Assembly (NCBI GenBank): GCA_019247515.1
Contig: JAFAOS010000191.1
Location: 31,216 to 95,215, forward strand
DNA from: Chloroflexota bacterium
Lineage (GTDB): Bacteria; Chloroflexota; UBA6077; CF-72
Direction of reading: 5' to 3'
Length of the DNA: 64,000 nucleotides
Positions 50,695 through 57,653 of the stretch are shown one piece after another. The translations under genes were made by a program, and so were the position numbers. The notes under the pieces were generated by a model. It did not search any database and was not told the origin of the DNA. It saw only the letters and a program-made list of their open reading frames with translations. The stretch's first letter is position 1; every line of letters starts with the position of its first letter.

Positions 50695-50726
50695 TGTACC
50701 GACTGGTACATGTACCACATGGTACA
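50695..50726. promoter_or_regulatory. Two adjacent perfect palindromes, likely TetR operators
   Basis: TGTACCGACTGGTACA (50695-50710) and TGTACCACATGGTACA (50711-50726) both have the form TGTACC-N4-GGTACA and touch end to end. They lie between the SRPBCC and TetR genes. A -10-like TACACT (50723-50728) overlaps the second site. Binding would block both promoters, giving autorepression and repression of the SRPBCC gene. Confidence 0.85.
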
Positions 50727-50750
50727 CTACCGGCCGGGATTTGCAAGCCC

Positions 50751-51440
50751 TTGCCCGCCCCCTCGTTCGCCCGCGATCGGCTCCTGGCCGCCGTGCTCGA
50801 CCACATCCAGCACCACGGCCTCGCCGACTTCAGCCTCCGCGAGCTGGCCGCCGCCATCGGCACCAGCCACCGCATGCTCATCTATCACTTCGGCTCGCGC
50901 GACGGCCTGCTGGTGGCCGTCGTGCAGGCGGTCGAACGCGCGCAGCGGGCCTTCCTGGCCGACCTGCTCTCCGACACCAGCCTGTCTCGCGCCGAGGTCA
51001 TGCGCACGATGTGGCGTCGCCTGGCCGACCCCGCGCTGTGGCCCAACGAGCGCCTGTTCTACGAGCTGTACGCCCAGGCGCTCCAGGGCCGCCCAGGCAC
51101 GACCGGCTTCCTCGATGACGTGGTCGACGCCTGGGTCGAGCCGATGGTCGACCTGGCCGACCGCTACGGCCTCGATCCCGACGAGTTCCGCGCCGACACG
51201 CGCCTGGCGGTCGCCGTCGTGCGCGGCCTGCTCCTGGACCTGCTCGCCACCGCCGACCGGGCAGCGGTCGACGCCGCCTTCGAGCGCTACGTTCAGCTGT
51301 ACCCCGAGACGGCCGTCACGTCAGAGGCGCGAACTCGCGAATCGACGCCTCCACGGCAGCCAGGCCGCGATCCTGCGGCGGCCGCACCAGCAGGCGGCTC
51401 ACGCCCAGCGCCGCGTAGGCGCCGATCGTCTCGGCGGTAA
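50751..51440 (+). CDS. TetR-family transcriptional regulator
   Basis: This protein of about 229 residues has an N-terminal HTH of TetR type: DRLLAAVLDHIQHHGLADFS, LRELAAAIGTSHRMLIYHFG and SRDGLLVAVVQAVERAQR. The ligand domain is all helical (SDTSLSRAEVMRTMWRRLAD ... YELYAQALQGRPGTTGFLDD, VVRGLLLDLLATADRAAVDA). The start is uncertain: TTG at 50751 is taken because there is no nearer ATG or GTG in frame; an ATT at 50739 would be 10 bases from the -10. The core ends around residue 190; the last about 40 residues (PRQPGRDPAAAAPAGGSRPA) overlap the convergent LLM gene by 125 bp and look like read-through. Confidence 0.85.
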   Translation: MPAPSFARDRLLAAVLDHIQHHGLADFSLRELAAAIGTSHRMLIYHFGSRDGLLVAVVQAVERAQRAFLADLLSDTSLSRAEVMRTMWRRLADPALWPNERLFYELYAQALQGRPGTTGFLDDVVDAWVEPMVDLADRYGLDPDEFRADTRLAVAVVRGLLLDLLATADRAAVDAAFERYVQLYPETAVTSEARTRESTPPRQPGRDPAAAAPAGGSRPAPRRRRSSRR

Positions 51441-52152
51441 TTTTCTCGGTGGGCGCGATCGTGATCTCGATGTCGCCCAGTTCTGGCGGCCGCTGAACCG
51501 CCTCACGCGTACCAGCCAGTCTGCCGAGCAGATCGCGCGTCTGGTCCACGCTCATCGCGTAACCGTACCAACCGGCGGCATACCGCACGGTTCGGCGCAG
51601 CGCTCCATCGGCGCGGCCGCCGATCACGAACGGCGGGTACGGCTTGTGGACCGGTCGCGGATACGCGTTGATGCCGTTGAAGCTGACGTGTCGCCCCGTG
51701 TACTGGGGGTGATCCATCGTCCACAGGGCAATCATGGCTTTCAGGTAGTCATTGGCCCGCGCGCCGCGTTCCTGCATCGGCGCGTTCATGCCGCGCGCCT
51801 CCACCTCAACCGACCCGACGCCGATGCCGACGATCAGTCTGCCGCCGCACAGCACGTCCACGCTCGCGAGCTGCTTGGCAAGCAGCAGCGGATTGTGTTG
51901 TGGCAGGAGCAGCACGCCCGTGGCCAGCTGCATCGTCCTGGTGTGCGCGGCAAGAAACCCGAGCGCGGCGATGGAGTCCAGAAACGGAGTGGTCCCCGGC
52001 CGGGGTGTTTCGCCGGGCGGCAGGTCCGGCAAGATGATGTGCTCGGCGGTCCACAGCGAGTCGTAGCCGAGTGATTCGGCGAGTGCGGCGAGCGGGCCGA
52101 ACTCCGGTACGGCCATCGTGCCGATATTGATGCCGGCCAGACCTAATTTCAT
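51316..52152 (-). CDS. LLM-class F420-dependent oxidoreductase
   Basis: This 278-residue TIM-barrel protein of the luciferase-like group resembles coenzyme-F420-dependent family members. It has MAVPEFGPLAALAESLGYDS, LWTAEHIILPDLPPGETPRP, LGFLAAHTRTMQLATGVLLL, PLLLAKQLASVDVLCGGRLI followed by VGIGVGSVEVEARGM, and PYPPFVIGGRADGALRRTVR. The start at 52152 has AAGGAG 10 bases upstream. The substrate is unknown. F420 use would fit Chloroflexota or Actinomycetota but cannot be shown from sequence. Confidence 0.87.
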   Translation of the reverse strand: MKLGLAGINIGTMAVPEFGPLAALAESLGYDSLWTAEHIILPDLPPGETPRPGTTPFLDSIAALGFLAAHTRTMQLATGVLLLPQHNPLLLAKQLASVDVLCGGRLIVGIGVGSVEVEARGMNAPMQERGARANDYLKAMIALWTMDHPQYTGRHVSFNGINAYPRPVHKPYPPFVIGGRADGALRRTVRYAAGWYGYAMSVDQTRDLLGRLAGTREAVQRPPELGDIEITIAPTEKITAETIGAYAALGVSRLLVRPPQDRGLAAVEASIREFAPLT

Positions 52153-52281
52153 CGATGAGTGGCTCCTTGTTTCTCGAGCAGTGTGCCGCGACCAATGCTA
52201 ACCGGGGTTGGAGACAGGACGAATTTGTTCGACGCAGGCGTTTGTTTACGTGAGAGATAGACAGAAAGGAGACGCCACTTG

Positions 52282-52362
52282 ATGAGCACTCTTGGATACA
52301 CCCGATACATTCCCAGCCCACCGGGTGGATACGGGTCGAGCCGTGGCGTGCCTTTCCGCTGA
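52282..52362 (+). CDS. Possible 26-residue leader peptide
   Basis: An ORF of 26 codons reads MSTLGYTRYIPSPPGGYGSS and ends RGVPFR at the TGA 52360-52362. AAGGAG (52266-52271) lies 10 bases before the ATG, a good ribosome site in a genome where many genes lack one. A possible -10 TAGACA lies at 52258-52263. The peptide is rich in Gly, Pro, Tyr and Arg with a PPGG turn that could stall ribosomes. An intrinsic terminator and a second small ORF follow. It may be a leader whose translation sets read-through of that terminator, or a small peptide in its own right. Confidence 0.45.
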   Translation: MSTLGYTRYIPSPPGGYGSSRGVPFR

Positions 52363-52402
52363 TGCCCACGTTGACCCGAAGGGTCGCTCGAATCGATCGG
52401 CT

Positions 52403-52427
52403 GGGGCCTGGGCGAGGCCCCATTTTT
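52403..52427 (+). terminator. Intrinsic terminator between leader ORF and small-protein gene
   Basis: GGGGCC (52403-52408), a 7-base loop and GGCCCC (52416-52421), followed by ATTTTT. It lies 41 bases after the leader ORF and 41 bases before the next start. Confidence 0.75.
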
Positions 52428-52467
52428 GTGCCCCACGGCGTTCGTTCTGCAGAAGGAGGGGTTGATC

Positions 52468-52671
52468 GTGTTCTTCTCTGTTGCTTTGAGTGATGAGTAC
52501 GTCCGCGAAGTTGTGAGCGACCGTTTGCGCCAGGCCGAGCGAGACCGGCTCGCGGATCTGGCAGCCGGCCCGAGTCGGCCTGTCCGCGCGCGTGTCGCCG
52601 GCTGGCTGTTCGCCATCGCACGGCGCATCGAAGGCCAGCCACAAGCCACCCTCGTTCGCGCCGAAGCGTAA
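52468..52671 (+). CDS. Small protein of unknown function (67 residues)
   Basis: This short gene begins at a GTG with a strong AAGGAGG ribosome site (52453-52459) 8 bases upstream. The protein reads MFFSVALSDEYVREVVSDRL, then RQAERDRLADLAAG, and a second helix RPVRARVAGWLFAIARRIEG. Both helices are amphipathic and basic, with no full membrane span or Cys. I do not recognise a family. The upstream terminator and leader ORF suggest it is produced only under a certain condition. A perfect 12-bp hairpin follows the stop by 16 bases. Confidence 0.65.
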   Translation: MFFSVALSDEYVREVVSDRLRQAERDRLADLAAGPSRPVRARVAGWLFAIARRIEGQPQATLVRAEA

Positions 52672-52687
52672 TTCGGCGCATCAGCGC

Positions 52688-52722
52688 GTCTCGCCGGCTG
52701 CCAGGGGCCGAGCCGGCGAGAC
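52688..52722. terminator. Perfect 12-bp inverted repeat between convergent genes
   Basis: GTCTCGCCGGCT (52688-52699) and AGCCGGCGAGAC (52711-52722) are exact inverse complements with an 11-base loop. It lies between the small-protein gene and the convergent VOC gene. There is no clear U-run on either side, so it may be a weak bidirectional terminator or an RNA 3'-end stabiliser. Confidence 0.6.
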
Positions 52723-52735
52723 AGCCTGTTCTGAT

Positions 52736-53296
52736 CTAGCGCGCGCCGACCGGCGCGGCTTCGCGGTAGGCCTCCTGCATGGCGGCAACCGCCGCGGCAT
52801 CCGGCGGCGTGCCCATCGCCACGTGACGCGTCTGCTCCCAGACGCGATCGATCTGGCCCAGAATCTCGTCGTCCGGTCGATCGATGTCGATCGGCACTCC
52901 GACCATCACCCATGACGGACGGCCGGTGAGCCAGAACACTTCGTTCCTGTTGCCTTCGGGATCGAAGAAGTAGCAGCCGATCGCGCTCAGGTGGGTGACG
53001 ATGTTGTCGATCTTGTAGCCCTCCTGGAGAATGCGGCGTTTGAAGTCGCGCAGGTCGTCCAGGGTGTCGACGCGCAGCGAGATCTGCTGGATGAGATGGG
53101 GGTCCTGCTCCGCCTCGCGCCCGGTCATCAGCGCGATCTCGTGGTCGACGCGTTCGGGGTCGGAGCTCAAGAAGACGGCGCGCCCGGGACTCTGCTTGGT
53201 GACCTGCATGCCCATGAAGTCCCGATAAAAGGCGGTCATCTTGTCGAGGTCCCGAACGTAGATGCCGATGTGGCCGAGGCCGACGACTCGCGACAT
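52736..53296 (-). CDS. VOC-superfamily (glyoxalase/extradiol-dioxygenase-like) protein
   Basis: This protein of about 186 residues begins MSRVVGLGHIGIYVRDLDKM. His in GLGHIGIYV, another in DPHLIQQISLRV and Glu in RNEVFWLTGR are placed like metal ligands of VOC enzymes. IGCYFFDPEGNRNEVFWLTG is the typical last strand pair. The family covers glyoxalase I, ring-cleavage dioxygenases and fosfomycin-resistance enzymes; with one N-terminal and one C-terminal module it could be a small dioxygenase. An ATG seven codons upstream (53317) is possible. A GGGGAGG lies 12 bases before 53296. Confidence 0.82.
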   Translation of the reverse strand: MSRVVGLGHIGIYVRDLDKMTAFYRDFMGMQVTKQSPGRAVFLSSDPERVDHEIALMTGREAEQDPHLIQQISLRVDTLDDLRDFKRRILQEGYKIDNIVTHLSAIGCYFFDPEGNRNEVFWLTGRPSWVMVGVPIDIDRPDDEILGQIDRVWEQTRHVAMGTPPDAAAVAAMQEAYREAAPVGAR

Positions 53297-53385
53297 ATCG
53301 TGTGCAAACCTCCCCATGGCGCGTGTGTGTTTTCAGTTTGACCATACACCGCCGCGACGGGTCGTGCGTGAACCGGGCAGAGGGG

Positions 53386-53391
53386 TAGACT
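53386..53391 (+). promoter_or_regulatory. -10 box TAGACT, leaderless-type
   Basis: TAGACT is 10 bases before the ATG of the amidase gene at 53402. Confidence 0.45.
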
Positions 53392-53401
53392 CGTCCAACC
53401 T

Positions 53402-54820
53402 ATGCCGTCCAGAGATGAGTTAGCGTATGCGTCGATTGTCGAGCTGGCGCCGAAGATCAGACGCGGCGAGCTCTCGCCAGTCGAGTTGACCCAGGCGTGT
53501 CTTGCCCGCATCGACTGCCTCGAGCCGGCGATCAACGCCTTCATTACCGTGACCGGCGAGTCGGCGCTCGCCCAGGCCCGGCAGGCCGAGCAGGACATTC
53601 AGCAGGGCCACTACCGCGGACCGCTGCACGGCATCCCCGTCGCCCAGAAAGACCTGATGTACACGCGCGGCGTCCGCACCACCGCCGGCTCGAGGGTCCT
53701 CAAGGATTTCGTGCCCGACTGCGATGCCGCCGTCGTCGCGAGGCTGGACGAGGCAGGCGCGATAGCCCTGGGCAAGCTCAACCTCCACGAGTTCGCGGCG
53801 GGTGGCACCAGCGAAAACCCCCACTACGGTCCCGTCCACAACCCGTGGCATCTCGAGCACAATCCGGGTGGCTCCAGCGGCGGGTCGGGCGCCGCGCTGG
53901 CCGCGGGCATGTGTTTCGGCGCCACCGGCAGCGACACCGCCGGCTCGATCCGTATTCCGAGCCATGCCTGTGGCACGACCGGCATCAAGCCCACGTACGG
54001 CCGGGTGAGCTGTTTTGGCGTGATCCCGTTGTCGTGGTCGCTGGACCACGTCGGACCGATGACGCGCTCCGCCGCCGACGCGGCGCTCATGCTCAACGCG
54101 CTGGCCGCTTTCGACCGACGCGACTCGGCGACCGTCGACCGCCCCGTTGAGGACTACACGGCCACCCTGGACATGCCCTTGCGCGCCCTGCACATCGGCG
54201 TGCCGACGAGCTACTTCAACGCGACGCTCCAGCCCGAGGTGGAATCGGCCTGGCTCGCGGCGATCGAGACGCTGGTCGAGCTGGGCGGCGTGCCGGTGGA
54301 GGTTGCCTTCGAGTCACTGAACGACGCCCAGTCCGTCGGCATGACCATTCTGCGTGCCGAAATGGCCACGTTTCATCGCGAGTGGTACGCGCGGCAGCCT
54401 GAAGATTACGGTTCGAACGCCACCGAACGCTTCGCCTTTGCGCGCGGGCTGGGCGCCATGGACTATGTCCAGGCGCAACGCGAGCGCGAGCCGATTCGCG
54501 CGGAGATGTGGTCGGTTTTCGACCAGGTCGACGTCCTGGTGACCCCGACGATGCCGACCACGATGGCGCGGATCGGCTCGACCGTCGTCGAGTTCGACGG
54601 CAAGACCTTCGACAGCTCGGACCTTGCCACGCGCTGCACGTACCCGTTCAATCTGTGCGGCTTCCCAGCGATGAGCATTCCGTGCGGCTTCGATCGCCAG
54701 GAGCTGCCGATCGGCCTGCAGCTAGCCGCGGCGCCCTGGCGGGAAGCGGTCCTGCTGCGCGTGGCGCACCAGTACCAGCAGGCGACGGACTGGCACCTCC
54801 GCCGGCCAGGTTTTCTCTGA
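53402..54820 (+). CDS. Amidase-signature-family enzyme (GatA-like)
   Basis: This 472-residue amidase has the Ser-cisSer-Lys triad at K83 (GIPVAQKDL), S158 (NPGGSSGGSGAAL) and S182 (TGSDTAGSIRIPS). The spacing is the same as in GatA (75 and 24 residues). CGTTGIKPTYGRVSCFGVIP and MSIPCGFDRQELPIGLQ are usual family blocks. No gatB or gatC gene is adjacent, so it is more likely a stand-alone amidase (amide, urea-type or peptide substrate) than the tRNA-amidotransferase subunit. It has its own leaderless promoter. Confidence 0.9.
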   Translation: MPSRDELAYASIVELAPKIRRGELSPVELTQACLARIDCLEPAINAFITVTGESALAQARQAEQDIQQGHYRGPLHGIPVAQKDLMYTRGVRTTAGSRVLKDFVPDCDAAVVARLDEAGAIALGKLNLHEFAAGGTSENPHYGPVHNPWHLEHNPGGSSGGSGAALAAGMCFGATGSDTAGSIRIPSHACGTTGIKPTYGRVSCFGVIPLSWSLDHVGPMTRSAADAALMLNALAAFDRRDSATVDRPVEDYTATLDMPLRALHIGVPTSYFNATLQPEVESAWLAAIETLVELGGVPVEVAFESLNDAQSVGMTILRAEMATFHREWYARQPEDYGSNATERFAFARGLGAMDYVQAQREREPIRAEMWSVFDQVDVLVTPTMPTTMARIGSTVVEFDGKTFDSSDLATRCTYPFNLCGFPAMSIPCGFDRQELPIGLQLAAAPWREAVLLRVAHQYQQATDWHLRRPGFL

Positions 54821-54859
54821 ACGATTCTCACGTGCAATCCGCTATGTTCAGGCTGGGCT

Positions 54860-54865
54860 TAGACT
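54860..54865 (+). promoter_or_regulatory. -10 box TAGACT, leaderless-type
   Basis: TAGACT is 10 bases before the ATG of the alcohol dehydrogenase gene at 54876, the same spacing as at the amidase gene. Confidence 0.45.
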
Positions 54866-54875
54866 ACCTGGACGT

Positions 54876-55955
54876 ATGAAGACTCCCGCTGCCATCTTCG
54901 TCGAATCGGGCAAACCTCTGGTCGTCGACGACATTGACCTGCCGGACCCGGGTCCGACGCAAGTGCTGGTGCGGCATTTCGCCACGGGCGTCTGTCACTC
55001 CCAGTTGCACGAGCTGCATCGACCCAACCCTCTGGTCCCCCTGGTCCTCGGCCACGAGTCCACCGGCGTCGTCAGCGCCACCGGCAAGGACGTCACCCAC
55101 GTCAAAGAGGGCGACAACGTCATGGTCACCTGGGTGCAGCGCAACGCGAACCGCACCACACCCCGGCCAACCCCGGCGCACGTTACCTTCAACGGTGAGC
55201 AGATCAACTACGGCGCCCCAGCTTTCACTGGCACCTTCACCTGGGCGCGCGACACCGTCGCCGACCAGCAGATGATCGTGCCCCTGGAAAAAGGCGTCCC
55301 CACCGACGTGACTTCGATCATCGGCTGCGCGGTCATGACCGGCGCCGGCGCCGCCCTGAATGCCGCCCAGGTGCGACCCGGCAACTCGGTGGCCATCATC
55401 GGCGCGGGCGGCGTCGGCCTGTCGGTCATCCAGGCGTGCGCCAACCTGAGCGCCGATCCCGTTATCGTCGTCGATCTGACCGACGAAAAGCTGGAGTTCG
55501 CCAAAAAGTTCGGCGGCACGATTGGCATCAACGCCCGCAACGAGGACCCCGTCGAAAAGGTGCGTCAGCTGATGGGCGGTGAGCCCACCAGCGGCGTCGA
55601 CTTCGCCTTCGACGCGATTGGCAGCGGTCGCACCATGGAGCAGATCCTCCACATGGCCCGCGCGCGGCGTCCCGGAGAGCGCGACGGTGGCGTGGCGGTG
55701 CTCGTCGGCGTGCCGCACGGCGAAACGCCGACGCTGCCCATGCAGATGCTCTTCGGTGGCAAGGTGTACCGCGGCGCACCCGGCGGCTGCTCGATTCCGG
55801 ACAACGATTTCCCGCTACTGGTGCGCTGGTTCAAGCAGGGCAAGCTGCCGCTGGACCTGATGGTCACCCGCCGCTACAAGCTGGAGCAGATCAACGAGGC
55901 CTGCGACGCACTTGCAAAAGGCGAAATCGCCGGTCGGGCGATTGTCGAGTTTTGA
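54876..55955 (+). CDS. Medium-chain zinc alcohol dehydrogenase lacking the structural-zinc lobe
   Basis: This 359-residue protein belongs to the class III-like medium-chain dehydrogenases. It has the catalytic Cys in FATGVCHSQLHELH, the His-Glu pair in VLGHESTGVVSATGKDV and the Rossmann motif VAIIGAGGVGLSVIQACANL. At the place of the four structural-zinc cysteines it reads WVQRNANRTTPRPTPAHVTF, with no Cys at all, so only the catalytic zinc should be present. The catalytic domain's third ligand Cys appears in IIGCAVMTGAG. The substrate is an alcohol or aldehyde, not further defined. It is followed by a thiamine-diphosphate enzyme 28 bp on. Confidence 0.88.
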   Translation: MKTPAAIFVESGKPLVVDDIDLPDPGPTQVLVRHFATGVCHSQLHELHRPNPLVPLVLGHESTGVVSATGKDVTHVKEGDNVMVTWVQRNANRTTPRPTPAHVTFNGEQINYGAPAFTGTFTWARDTVADQQMIVPLEKGVPTDVTSIIGCAVMTGAGAALNAAQVRPGNSVAIIGAGGVGLSVIQACANLSADPVIVVDLTDEKLEFAKKFGGTIGINARNEDPVEKVRQLMGGEPTSGVDFAFDAIGSGRTMEQILHMARARRPGERDGGVAVLVGVPHGETPTLPMQMLFGGKVYRGAPGGCSIPDNDFPLLVRWFKQGKLPLDLMVTRRYKLEQINEACDALAKGEIAGRAIVEF

Positions 55956-55983
55956 AGGTCAGGTTGGAGGGAGCTCGCTGATC

Positions 55984-57630
55984 GTGGAGCGAACGGGCGG
56001 GGAGCTGGTCATCGAGGCTTTCAGGGCCGCGGGGGTCGACACTGCGTTTGGCATCGTCAGCGTCCACAACGTGCCCATCTTTGACGCGATGGCTCGGGAG
56101 CCCGGCGTTCGGCTGGTGCCGACGCGCACCGAGCACGGCGCGGCGGGCATGGCCGACGGCTATGCGCGCGCGACTGGCAAGCTCGCCGCGGTCATCACCA
56201 GCACTGGCGGCGGCGCGGCCAACGCGGCTGGCTCGCTGCTCGAGGCGTTTTCGGCCAGCTCGCCGGTCATCCACGTCACGGGCCAGGTCGAGCAAGCGTT
56301 CGTCACCACCGACCGCGGCTTTCTGCACGGCGCGAAGGACCAGCTCAACATGCTGGACCGCGTTGGCAAGGCCAGCCTGCGCGCGATGCGCACCGAAGAC
56401 ATTCCGGCGACAATGCGCCAGGCCATCGTGCTGGCGCAGCAGGGCCGTCCAGGCCCGGTCTCGGTCGAGATCCCGATCGATCAACAGTACCGCTCGATCG
56501 ACGCCGAGGTCATCGAGCCCATCGGTCCGCCCGCGCCGCGACCCCCCGATCCCGGTGGCATCCAGCTCGCCGCCGACCTGATCTCACGTGCCAGACGGCC
56601 GCTGATCTGGTCAGGCGGCGGAACGATCGCCGCCGGGGGCGCCGAGGAGCTGCGCCAGCTCGCCGAGCGCATCGGCGCCGGCGTGCTGACCAGCGCCGCC
56701 GGTCGCGGCGTGCTGCCCGAAGACCATCCGCTATGCATCGGCTTCTTCCCGGTGGATGCGCTGCTGACCGACCTCTACGCGCAGTGTGATCTGTTCCTCG
56801 CCATCGGCACGCGGCTGCGCGGCAACGAGACGCGCAACTGGCAGCTCGAGCTGCCCTCGCCACGCGTGCAGATCGACATCGAGCCCGACCTGCTGGGACG
56901 CAACTATCCGGTCGACGTGGGCATCGCCGGCGATGCCCGGCTGGCGCTGGCCGCGCTGCTCGAGACCGTGCCAGCGGCGTCGGATGCTGACTGGCTGCGG
57001 CTCATCGCCGAGAAGCGGCGCGCGGTTCGCGCTCGCGCCCGCGCCACGCTCGGACCCTACGAGCGGATCCTCGACGACCTGCGCGCGACCCTGCCCCGAG
57101 ACGCGATCGTCGTCCGCGACGTGACCGTGCCCGCCACCACCTGGGGCTCGCGCTTGCTCGAGATCTACGCGCCGCGTTCGGTGCTGCATCCCGCCTCGTA
57201 CGCCATCGGCATGGGCGTTAGCCTGTCGATCGGCGCGGCGATTGGCCAGCCTGATCGCGAGGTGGCCCTGATCGCCGGCGACGGTGGCTTTGTCACCGCC
57301 ATCGGCGAGCTGGCCACCGCCGTTCAGGAGCGCGCGCGGCTGCGGGTCATCCTGTTCAACGACGGCGGCTACGGCATCTTGCGCGGCTTGCAGGACGCGC
57401 ACTTCGACGGTCGGCGGTTCGGCGTGGACCTGGTGATGCCGGACTTCGTGCGCACCGCGGAGTCGTTCGGCTGCTGGAGCGGCCAGGTGCGCTCCGCGGC
57501 GGAGATGGGGCCGCTGCTGAAGGAGGCGCAGCAGCACGCCGGGCCGGCGGTGATCGAAGTGGACATGGCCGCCGTGGGTCCGATGGCCAACCCGTTCATC
57601 CCGTCGGCGCGACTGGTGCCCGGCCGCTGA
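55984..57630 (+). CDS. Thiamine-diphosphate-dependent enzyme (acetolactate-synthase-like)
   Basis: This protein of about 548 residues has the three domains of the acetolactate synthase/benzoylformate decarboxylase family. The N-terminal Pyr domain has the catalytic Glu in TRTEHGAAGMADGYARATGK. The middle domain has PLIWSGGGTIAAGGAEELRQ. The C-terminal PP domain has the GDG motif in VALIAGDGGFVTAIGELATA followed by the Asn of FNDGGYGILRG. It makes or breaks C-C bonds next to a carbonyl. It is not a clear AHAS (no small subunit, no valine genes nearby). The GTG start has GGAGGGAG 10 bases upstream. Confidence 0.9.
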   Translation: MERTGGELVIEAFRAAGVDTAFGIVSVHNVPIFDAMAREPGVRLVPTRTEHGAAGMADGYARATGKLAAVITSTGGGAANAAGSLLEAFSASSPVIHVTGQVEQAFVTTDRGFLHGAKDQLNMLDRVGKASLRAMRTEDIPATMRQAIVLAQQGRPGPVSVEIPIDQQYRSIDAEVIEPIGPPAPRPPDPGGIQLAADLISRARRPLIWSGGGTIAAGGAEELRQLAERIGAGVLTSAAGRGVLPEDHPLCIGFFPVDALLTDLYAQCDLFLAIGTRLRGNETRNWQLELPSPRVQIDIEPDLLGRNYPVDVGIAGDARLALAALLETVPAASDADWLRLIAEKRRAVRARARATLGPYERILDDLRATLPRDAIVVRDVTVPATTWGSRLLEIYAPRSVLHPASYAIGMGVSLSIGAAIGQPDREVALIAGDGGFVTAIGELATAVQERARLRVILFNDGGYGILRGLQDAHFDGRRFGVDLVMPDFVRTAESFGCWSGQVRSAAEMGPLLKEAQQHAGPAVIEVDMAAVGPMANPFIPSARLVPGR

Positions 57631-57653
57631 CTGCGGTACCCGCGGTCGATCGC

